5,774 bases of DNA from CAZKGE01 sp964541695 (GTDB taxonomy: Bacteria > Bacillota > Clostridia > Christensenellales > CAG-138), in NCBI GenBank assembly GCA_964541695.1, contig CAZIRB010000126.1:1-5774 (forward strand). Reading direction: 5' to 3'. This document shows positions 1 to 4,780 of the stretch, in pieces. The translations under genes and the position numbers were made by a program. Position 1 is the first letter of the stretch. Every line of letters starts with the position of its first letter. The notes below the pieces were generated by a model, which searched no databases, was not told the DNA's origin, and worked only from the letters and a program-made list of their open reading frames with translations.

Positions 1-45
1 TACACATTTTTCACGCCGCCAAGCGGTTGCTGCGGTTTAGCGCGC

Positions 46-75
46 TTGACAAACATATTTGTTCGGTGCTTGAAT
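46..75 (+). promoter_or_regulatory. Possible promoter ahead of the GT2 gene
   Basis: A perfect -35 hexamer TTGACA lies at 46-51. After an 18-bp spacer there is a weak -10, TTGAAT (70-75), preceded by TG at 67-68 as in extended -10 promoters. The stretch is richer in A/T than its surroundings. If used, transcription would begin almost at the ATG at 82, giving a leaderless mRNA, which also fits the lack of a Shine-Dalgarno site. The -10 matches consensus at only four of six positions, so the call is weak. Confidence 0.27.
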
Positions 76-81
76 GAACGT

Positions 82-939
82 ATGGAACATTCCACGCTTC
101 CGACCATACACGTCGTCACGGCGACGCACAACAGAATCGAAACGACGCGCGCGTTCCTCGCCGCGCTGAAAGCGCAGACGTATCCGCGCGTGCACCTGCT
201 GCTCGTCGACGACGGCTCGACCGACGGAACCGGCACGCTCGTTACAAAAACACTGCCCTCGGCCACGGTGCTCGGCGGCAATGGGAACCTGTTCTGGGGC
301 GGCGCGCTGCACAAAGCGTACAAATGGGTGCGCAGGAATCTTTCCGACCGGCCGGACGACATCGTGCTGTTTACCAACGACGACGTATCGTACGCGCCGG
401 ACTACCTCGCCGCGGCCGCGGCGCTTGTGGAGCAATATCCGGACACGCTGATCTCCGGCTGCGGCTACGGCAAGCGCACGAGTGCGCTGCTCGACGGGGC
501 GGTAAAGCGTGATTTTTCGTTTCACCGCGTTGAGAAAGCCTCGTATGAGCCCGCGTGGGAGGACGGCGACGTCTGCTCGAGCCGCAGCCTGTTCTTCCGC
601 GTGCGCGATTTCCTCAAAATCGGCGGCTTTCACCCGGTGCTTTTGCCGCACTATGCGTCCGACTACGAATGGACAGCGCGCGCGCACCGCAAGGGATATC
701 GGATTAAGATGTGCCCGGAGCTGAGATATACGTTTGACGAAGGGGCGACCGGCGACAACTTCTACGGCTCGCTGACGGTCAAAAAGTTGTTTTCCAAGCG
801 CTCCGCGGCAAACCCGCTCTACCGGTTCAGCTATATCGCGCTGTCCACGCCGCTCCGGCACCTGCCGGGCGAGCTGGCGCTCCAGGTCAAGCGCTATCTG
901 AACAAAAAGGACGTCGTCCGCGACATATTGGAAAGGTGA
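82..939 (+). CDS. Glycosyltransferase family 2 (GT-A fold), surface polysaccharide synthesis
   Basis: This is probably a cytoplasmic or membrane-associated enzyme that moves a sugar from a nucleotide-sugar donor onto a growing surface glycan. From the ATG at 82 it has 285 residues, normal for a single-domain GT2. The N-terminal Rossmann-like half begins HVVTATHNR (10-18), followed by the nucleotide-binding LLVDDGSTDG (40-49, Asp43/Asp44). A GNGNLFWGGALHKAY stretch (66-80) resembles the G-N-L-W-W-x-G-x-M/L-N segment of rhamnosyltransferase-like GT2 enzymes. FTNDDV (97-102) is the metal-binding DxD equivalent, and DYEWTARAHRKGY (194-206) is the usual acceptor-side acidic motif. No transmembrane helix is evident. 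The start is uncertain: the frame stays open to the left window edge, TTG at 46 is an alternative, and neither start has a clear ribosome binding site. ATG 82 is preferred because homology-like sequence begins just after it. The next gene follows after 4 bp. Donor and acceptor cannot be deduced. Confidence 0.88.
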   Translation: MEHSTLPTIHVVTATHNRIETTRAFLAALKAQTYPRVHLLLVDDGSTDGTGTLVTKTLPSATVLGGNGNLFWGGALHKAYKWVRRNLSDRPDDIVLFTNDDVSYAPDYLAAAAALVEQYPDTLISGCGYGKRTSALLDGAVKRDFSFHRVEKASYEPAWEDGDVCSSRSLFFRVRDFLKIGGFHPVLLPHYASDYEWTARAHRKGYRIKMCPELRYTFDEGATGDNFYGSLTVKKLFSKRSAANPLYRFSYIALSTPLRHLPGELALQVKRYLNKKDVVRDILER

Positions 940-943
940 CCGC

Positions 944-2221
944 ATGCGCATCCTGATTTACAGCAACGCCATGCCGACGTTTTTTACCGGCACGCTGCCG
1001 TTCGACCACTATCTGACCGGCGGCTGGATCTCGTCCATGATCGAATCGCTCGCGGCCGAGCCGGACATCGCGCTCGGTTGCTGCTTTCCTGTCCCCGGCA
1101 TTGCCGAGCCGGCCGCGGGGACGCACCGTGGCGTGTTCTATTACGGCGTTCCGGCCAAAGGCTCGTTCACGCTCGAGGCCGATCCTAGCGAAACGCCGCG
1201 TTACGCGGAGGCGATCCGGCGATTTTGTCCGGATGCCGTACACCTGTTCGGCACGGAGAGCGCCGCGGCGCTGCCGTTCCTTTCCGCCTGCGAGGGCGCC
1301 GGACTTTTGCCGCGCGCGGCCGTCCACCTGCAGGGCATCTGCGCCGCGATCGCGGCCGCCTACGAGGCCGGGCTGCCGGAGCGCGTGCTGAACCGCCGCA
1401 CGCTGCGCGATCTGCTGCGCCGCGACGGCATCCTTGCCCAGAAAGCGAACTTCGAGGCCCGCGCAAAGAACGAGGCGCTGATATTGCGAAGCGTCGCGCA
1501 CGCCATCGGCCGCACGGGCTGGGACCGGGCGCAGGCGCTCGCCATCAACCCGAACCTCGTCTACCACGCCTGCAACGAAAGCTTGCGCGACGGCTTCTAT
1601 CGCGCCCAATGGAACCGTGAGGCGGCCGCGCCGCACACGATATTCTTCAGCCAGGGCAACTACCCTCTCAAGGGGCTGCACACGCTCCTGCCCGCGCTGC
1701 CGCGGCTAGCCGAGCGCTTCCCGGACGTTCGGCTTGTCGTAGCGGGCGGGGACCCGACGCGGCGCGCCGAAGGCTTGCGCGGACGGCTGCTCATCGACAG
1801 CTATGGCGCGTTTCTGCGCGAGCAGATCGCCCGGTTCAGCTTGAAGGATCGCGTGGAGTTTACAGGCCCGCTCGACGAGGCCGGCATGCTGGAAAAATAC
1901 CTCGGCTGCGGCGTGTTCGTGTCCTCTTCGGCGCTCGAAAACTCGCCGAACTCCGTCGCCGAGGCGATGCTGCTCGGCGTGCCGCTCGTGGCCACGAGCG
2001 TCGGCGGCGTGCCGTCTATGGCCGAGGACGGTGCAGACGCGCGGCTCGTAGCATTTAACGACGTGCCCGCGCTCGCCGACGCCATCGCCGACACGTTCGA
2101 GGACACGGAAACGACCGACCGGCTGCGGATGCACGCAAGAGAGCGGGCGTTGGTTGCGCACGACCGCAGGCGCAACGCCGAGACGCTGATTGCGATCTAT
2201 CGGGAGATCTGCGGGGCGTAG
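944..2221 (+). CDS. Glycosyltransferase family 4 (GT-B fold)
   Basis: A 425-residue retaining glycosyltransferase of GT-B fold, of normal length for GT4, likely adding a sugar from a nucleotide-sugar donor to a lipid-linked or surface glycan. The N-terminal acceptor half starts MRILIYSNAMP with GGWISSMIESL (26-36), followed by the less typical middle region. The C-terminal donor-binding half starts near TIFFSQGNYPLKG (232-244), where Lys243-Gly244 is the typical KG element before a helix. Next come VRLVVAGGD (262-270), VEFTGPL (304-310), and the signature E-x7-E, Glu332 to Glu340, within SALENSPNSVAEAM. This is followed by GVPLVATSVGGVP (345-357), the nucleotide-binding loop. The ATG at 944 has AAAGGTGA at 932-939 as Shine-Dalgarno, overlapping the stop of the upstream GT2 gene, so the two are probably translationally coupled. 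The stop TAG (2219-2221) is immediately followed by a degenerate CRISPR repeat, with no terminator between. Sugar specificity is unknown. Confidence 0.93.
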   Translation: MRILIYSNAMPTFFTGTLPFDHYLTGGWISSMIESLAAEPDIALGCCFPVPGIAEPAAGTHRGVFYYGVPAKGSFTLEADPSETPRYAEAIRRFCPDAVHLFGTESAAALPFLSACEGAGLLPRAAVHLQGICAAIAAAYEAGLPERVLNRRTLRDLLRRDGILAQKANFEARAKNEALILRSVAHAIGRTGWDRAQALAINPNLVYHACNESLRDGFYRAQWNREAAAPHTIFFSQGNYPLKGLHTLLPALPRLAERFPDVRLVVAGGDPTRRAEGLRGRLLIDSYGAFLREQIARFSLKDRVEFTGPLDEAGMLEKYLGCGVFVSSSALENSPNSVAEAMLLGVPLVATSVGGVPSMAEDGADARLVAFNDVPALADAIADTFEDTETTDRLRMHARERALVAHDRRRNAETLIAIYREICGA

Positions 2222-2253
2222 GCGCGGAGCGCGGCGGGAGTGTGGATTGAAAT
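2221..2253 (+). repeat. Degenerate left-end CRISPR repeat
   Basis: The last ten bases, GGATTGAAAT (2244-2253), match the consensus exactly, and a full spacer of 33 bp separates it from the next intact repeat. Over the whole 33 bp about 21 positions agree, but the 5' half has lost the CCCTCC arm, so the hairpin cannot form. Its first base is the last base of the GT4 stop codon. It may be a decayed repeat or the scar of an array end. Confidence 0.65.
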
Positions 2254-2320
2254 GTCGGCTCCGGTTTGTGTCCGCTGCTGACACAGGTCACCCTCCCCGC
2301 GGAGGGTGCGAATTGAAATC

Positions 2321-2420
2321 NNNNNNNNNNNNNNNNNNNNNNNNNNNNNNNNNNNNNNNNNNNNNNNNNNNNNNNNNNNNNNNNNNNNNNNNNNNNNNNN
2401 NNNNNNNNNNNNNNNNNNNN
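2321..2420. other. Assembly gap of 100 Ns inside the CRISPR array
   Basis: Exactly 100 Ns, the conventional filler for a gap of unknown length. It begins one base into the spacer after the 2287-2319 repeat and ends eight bases before the end of another repeat. Short-read assembly commonly breaks at tandem repeats, so more repeat-spacer units, and possibly more, may be missing here. Any protein reading across it is meaningless. Confidence 0.97.
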
Positions 2421-2594
2421 ATTGAAATCCCAGAGAGATCTGCACGGTGTCAGCGTCGATAGGTCACCCTCCCCGCGGAGGGTGCGGATTGAAATTGAAG
2501 GGCGGCGAGGCGGCGCTCGCATATGACGCGTCACCCTCCCCGCGGAGGGTGCGGATTGAAATCTCAGCGATCCAACCGAATCGGGAACGGCCGG

Positions 2595-2626
2595 GTCACC
2601 CTCCCCACGGAGGTAAGGATTGAAAT
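2595..2626 (+). repeat. Degenerate right-end CRISPR repeat
   Basis: This copy is 32 bp instead of 33. Relative to consensus it has G to A at position 13 (loop), lacks one G of the GGAGGG arm, and reads TAAGG where others read TGCGG. The deletion shortens the uninterrupted stem from 8 to 5 bp. Degeneration of the last repeat is normal at the leader-distal end and agrees with the left-to-right orientation read from the ATTGAAAT end. Confidence 0.85.
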
Positions 2627-2645
2627 CTCGCTGTTGATACGTCTG

Positions 2646-2662
2646 CGGCGGCTGATCCGCCG
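2646..2662. other. Short inverted repeat right of the array
   Basis: CGGCGG (2646-2651) and CCGCCG (2657-2662) pair perfectly around a 5-base loop. No T-run follows on either strand, so it is not a standard rho-independent terminator. It sits between the array and the end of araC and could weakly affect either transcript, or be chance in GC-rich DNA. The remaining bases of 2627-2713 show nothing else I recognise and are not AT-rich like a CRISPR leader. Confidence 0.3.
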
Positions 2663-2695
2663 GTCCCCCCCTCCCGCTGAAAGCACGGCCCGCAA
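2663..2695 (+). repeat. Possible relic of a further repeat (5' half only)
   Basis: Starting 36 bp after the last recognisable repeat, GTCCCCCCCTCC matches the first 12 consensus bases at 9 positions, and the register is close to that of the array. The 3' half, including ATTGAAAT, is not recognisable. In C-rich DNA this similarity could be chance. Confidence 0.2.
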
Positions 2696-2713
2696 CACCT
2701 CCGCTACCACGCT

Positions 2714-3565
2714 TCACCATTGTTTCCGGAACGCGGAGGGCGAAAGGCCCTCCGTTTTTTGGAACACCTTGTTGAAATAGTTCGCGTCCGAAACGCCGAC
2801 CGCCTTGGCGATGTCCGCGACCGAGCCGTCCGTAAAGCGCAAAAGCCGCTTGGCCTCCGTGATCCGCTTCTTGGTCAGATACTCCCCGATCGTCATGCCG
2901 AAGCGCGCGGAGAACGTGCGCGAAAGATGAAACTTGCTGACAAAAAACAGCGCGGAGAGCGCGTCGAGCGTGACCGGTTCGGCAAAGTGCGCGTCGAGGT
3001 ACGCGCGCACGTCCGACAGCTTCCCCGCCTGCTCGCCGCCGTCGCCGAGCAAAAGCAGCGCCGACACCAGCTCGTGCAGCGCCGCCGATGCCTCGATCTC
3101 GCCGCGCGCGTTTGTTTCGCGCGCGCAGCGGACGACCGTTTCGATCAAGTCCGCAAACCGCTCCGCGTCCGGCAACGCGACAAACGGCGAATTATGCGCG
3201 GCACGGAACTGCTCGTAGTAGCGCGGCAGCGAGCGGCCGTAAAAATGCACCCACATCAGCCGCCACGGAGCACGCGCGCTGCTCTCGTGCTCGTAGCCGT
3301 CCATGCAGTCGACGAACGCGCCTTCGCCGGCGCGCAGCATCCGCTCCTCGCCCCCGGCGCGGAAGCGCCCCTCGCCCTCGCGAACGAGCACGAACAGGTA
3401 CGAGCGCTGCTTCTCCCTGCGGCAAACATGCGGGCGGAGACTGAATAGCGTCCCCGCCTCCTGCACGTAAAACAGCGCCTCGCGCGCGAATTTCGTCGGC
3501 GTGTGCAGCACGCGGTCGGACTGCGTGACGGCGCTGTCGCCCTCGCGGTCGAAGAAAAACGGCAT
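2714..3565 (-). CDS. AraC-family transcriptional regulator
   Basis: A two-domain regulator of 283 residues, typical for AraC/XylS proteins. The N-terminal part looks like a cupin-type ligand-binding domain: RSYLFVLVREGEGRF (55-69), LRAGEGAFV (77-85) and a WVHFYG strand (106-111). The C-terminal 95 or so residues carry two helix-turn-helix units. The first is VTLDALSALFFVSKFHLSRTF (198-218) followed by GMTIGEYLTKKRITEAKRLL. The second is SVADIAKAVGVSDANYFNKVF (248-268), ending in the family hallmark GLSPSAFRK (273-281). The start is taken as ATG 3563-3565 because AAGGGAG (3574-3580, - strand) lies 8 nt upstream; a GTG at 3572-3574 would add three residues but overlaps that site. It is divergent from gmd-fcl across about 130 bp and may regulate that operon in response to a small ligand, probably a sugar; this is inferred from position. 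Its last codons overlap a + strand terminator. Confidence 0.92.
   Translation of the reverse strand: MPFFFDREGDSAVTQSDRVLHTPTKFAREALFYVQEAGTLFSLRPHVCRREKQRSYLFVLVREGEGRFRAGGEERMLRAGEGAFVDCMDGYEHESSARAPWRLMWVHFYGRSLPRYYEQFRAAHNSPFVALPDAERFADLIETVVRCARETNARGEIEASAALHELVSALLLLGDGGEQAGKLSDVRAYLDAHFAEPVTLDALSALFFVSKFHLSRTFSARFGMTIGEYLTKKRITEAKRLLRFTDGSVADIAKAVGVSDANYFNKVFQKTEGLSPSAFRKQW
2734..2760 (+). terminator. Rho-independent terminator, antisense within the araC 3' end
   Basis: CGGAGGGC (2734-2741) and GCCCTCCG (2747-2754) form a perfect 8-bp GC-rich stem with a GAAAG loop, followed directly by six Ts (2755-2760). The T-run lies only on the + strand side, so it would stop transcripts coming from the glycosyltransferase genes and CRISPR array, not araC itself. 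The same bases encode the conserved Lys-Thr-Glu-Gly-Leu-Ser-Pro-Ser end of the AraC protein. Confidence 0.8.
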
Positions 3566-3573
3566 GTTCCGCA

Positions 3574-3580
3574 CTCCCTT
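3574..3580 (-). promoter_or_regulatory. Ribosome binding site deciding the araC start
   Basis: On the - strand this reads AAGGGAG and lies 8 nt before ATG 3563-3565. It touches the alternative GTG codon (3572-3574), leaving no proper spacing for that start, so the ATG is favoured. Confidence 0.65.
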
Positions 3581-3621
3581 CCCCGGCGCAATATTCTACT
3601 GATATATCGCAAACAAATCCA

Positions 3622-3651
3622 TTGTATGCCTTTATTATAATGTGCTATACT
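3622..3651 (+). promoter_or_regulatory. Likely gmd-fcl promoter with extended -10
   Basis: TTGTAT (3622-3627) is a -35 with a good TTG core. After an 18-bp spacer comes TATACT (3646-3651), five of six matches to consensus and preceded by TGC, the extended -10 element. Transcription would start near 3658, leaving an untranslated leader of about 37 nt. A GGGGGA ribosome binding site (3686-3691) follows shortly before the gmd ATG at 3695. The overlapping perfect TATAAT at 3636-3641 lacks a matching -35. Confidence 0.6.
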
Positions 3652-3694
3652 CCCTAAAGGCAACCGCAAATTACTACCGCTGTATGGGGGATTC

Positions 3695-4759
3695 ATGAAA
3701 CCTGTCGCTTTGATCACGGGCGTGACCGGCCAGGACGGCTCGTACCTTTCCGAACTTCTGCTGGACAAGGGCTATGAGGTGCACGGCCTCGTCCGCCGCC
3801 ACAGCCTCGACAACACCGCGCGCATAGCGGGCCTGCTCGGCGGCGGCGCGGCCTGTTCGCGCTTCTTTTTGCACTATGCGGACATGACGGACTCGTCGGG
3901 GCTGATGCGCCTCGTGCACGAGATCCGGCCGGCGGAGATCTATCATTTGGCCGCGCAGTCGCACGTAGGCGTATCGTTCGAGGTACCGGAATACACCGCC
4001 GAGACCACGGGCCTCGGCACGCTCAAACTCCTCGAGGCCGCGCGCGTGCTTGGCGACGATTGCCGCTTTTACCAGGCCTCGACGTCGGAGCTGTTCGGCG
4101 GCCTGCCCGAAACCGCGCCGCAGAGCGAGAGCACGCCGTTCTACCCCAAGAGCCCGTACGGCGCGGCCAAGCTCTACGCGTACTGGATCACGGTCAACTA
4201 CCGCGAAGCGTACGGCATGTTTGCGGCAAACGGCATTCTGTTCAACCACGAGTCTCCGCGCCGCGGCGAGACGTTTGTCACGCGGAAGATCACGCTCGCG
4301 GCCGCGGCCATCGCCGCCGGAAAGCAGCAGAAGGTCTCGCTCGGCAACCTCAACGCCAAGCGCGACTGGGGCTACGCGCCCGACTATGTCGAGGGCATGT
4401 GGCGCATTTTACAGCAGGACGAGCCCGGCGACTTCGTGCTCGCCACGGGCGAGACGCATACGGTGCGGGAGTTTGCCGCGGCGGCGTTTTCCTGCCTCGG
4501 CCACGAGCTCGTGTTCGACGGCGAGGGCGAGAACGAGAAGGGCTACGACAAAAAAACCGGCCGCCTGCTCGTCGACGTCGACCCGCGCTTCTACCGCCCC
4601 GCCGAGGTCGAGTGTCTGCTCGGCGATCCAAGGAAGGCGGAGCGCGCTCTCGGCTGGAAGCGGCGGGTGGGCTTTGACGAGCTCGTTTCAATCATGGTCG
4701 AGGCGGACCTTGCCGCCTACGGGATGACCTGCGGGCAGTACCGCAGCAAAAACGCGTAG
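3695..4759 (+). CDS. gmd: GDP-mannose 4,6-dehydratase
   Basis: Converts GDP-D-mannose to GDP-4-keto-6-deoxy-D-mannose, the first step to GDP-L-fucose (also the entry to GDP-D-rhamnose and related sugars). It is a cytoplasmic short-chain dehydrogenase/reductase of 354 residues, normal for the family. The Rossmann NADP site is ALITGVTGQDGSYL (5-18). HLAAQSHVGVSFE (84-96) is the family-specific loop. The catalytic set is Thr130 and Glu132 in QASTSELFGG, with Tyr155 and Lys159 in SPYGAAK. NHESPRRGETFVTRKI (184-199), RDWGYAPDYVEGMW (223-236) and the C-terminal RPAEVECLLGDPRKA (301-315) are hallmark GDP-mannose-binding segments. All key residues are present, so the enzyme should be active. It starts after its own promoter, divergent from araC, and is followed 21 bp later by fcl, which uses its product. 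Confidence 0.97.
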   Translation: MKPVALITGVTGQDGSYLSELLLDKGYEVHGLVRRHSLDNTARIAGLLGGGAACSRFFLHYADMTDSSGLMRLVHEIRPAEIYHLAAQSHVGVSFEVPEYTAETTGLGTLKLLEAARVLGDDCRFYQASTSELFGGLPETAPQSESTPFYPKSPYGAAKLYAYWITVNYREAYGMFAANGILFNHESPRRGETFVTRKITLAAAAIAAGKQQKVSLGNLNAKRDWGYAPDYVEGMWRILQQDEPGDFVLATGETHTVREFAAAAFSCLGHELVFDGEGENEKGYDKKTGRLLVDVDPRFYRPAEVECLLGDPRKAERALGWKRRVGFDELVSIMVEADLAAYGMTCGQYRSKNA

Positions 4760-4780
4760 CCGGAGGAGTTTTTTGTCGAT

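Larger units (their letters stand above)
2221..2626 (+). CRISPR. CRISPR array, type I-C-like repeat, interrupted by assembly gap
   Basis: The repeat is 33 bp, starts GTCACCCTCC and ends GGATTGAAAT. Copies are at 2221-2253 (degenerate), 2287-2319 (one change), ?-2428 (only the last 8 bases after the gap), 2463-2495 and 2530-2562 (identical, taken as consensus), and 2595-2626 (32 bp, degenerate). Complete spacers are 2254-2286 (33), 2429-2462 (34), 2496-2529 (34) and 2563-2594 (32), all different from one another. Inside the repeat, positions 3-10 pair perfectly with 15-22 around a CCGC loop. This leaves 11 nt after the stem, the length of the 5' tag made by Cas5d in type I-C. The ATTGAAA 3' end puts the leader side on the left, yet the GT4 stop codon is there. 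No cas gene is in the window. The subtype is inferred from the repeat alone. The true number of repeats is unknown because the gap length is arbitrary. Confidence 0.9.
3566..3694. promoter_or_regulatory. Divergent control region between araC and gmd
   Basis: This AT-rich segment contrasts with the GC-rich genes on both sides and must hold the promoters of both divergent units. It contains a perfect 8-bp palindrome GATATATC (3601-3608), a TATAAT at 3636-3641 on the + strand with an overlapping TATAAT on the - strand (3634-3639), and two CGCAAA copies (3608-3613 and 3665-3670). Any of these could be regulator or polymerase contacts; none is proven. No convincing -35 for araC was found. Confidence 0.6.

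Noticed and set aside
37..951. Long - strand reading frame (304 codons) opposite the GT2 gene
   Set aside because: It mirrors a clear GT2 gene with DDG and NDD motifs, and its Arg/Val/Ala-rich protein shows no domain. It is a by-product of high GC at third positions.
887..1681. Long - strand reading frame opposite the start of the GT4 gene
   Set aside because: It overlaps the ends of both glycosyltransferases, has low-complexity Arg/Ala content, and has no supporting motif or ribosome binding context.
2221..2626. REP/BIME-like or protein-binding repeats instead of CRISPR
   Set aside because: Regular 66-67-bp spacing, near-identical 33-bp repeats, unrelated 32-34-bp spacers and an ATTGAAAT end fit CRISPR far better.
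2646..2662. Terminator for araC at the CGGCGG/CCGCCG hairpin
   Set aside because: There is no T-run after the stem on the - strand, so it does not meet the pattern of a rho-independent terminator.
2055..2720. - strand reading frame running through the CRISPR array and the N gap
   Set aside because: It is made of translated repeats and Ns; repeats with a 66-67-bp period in GC-rich DNA can stay open by chance.
2720..3448. + strand reading frame (242 codons) opposite araC
   Set aside because: It is the antisense shadow of a strongly recognisable AraC protein; the product is Arg/Ala-rich without any family pattern.
4773..4775. TTG as an upstream start of fcl, closer to the GGAGGAG site
   Set aside because: It is in a different frame from the conserved fcl protein, so the ATG at 4781 stands despite the long spacing.
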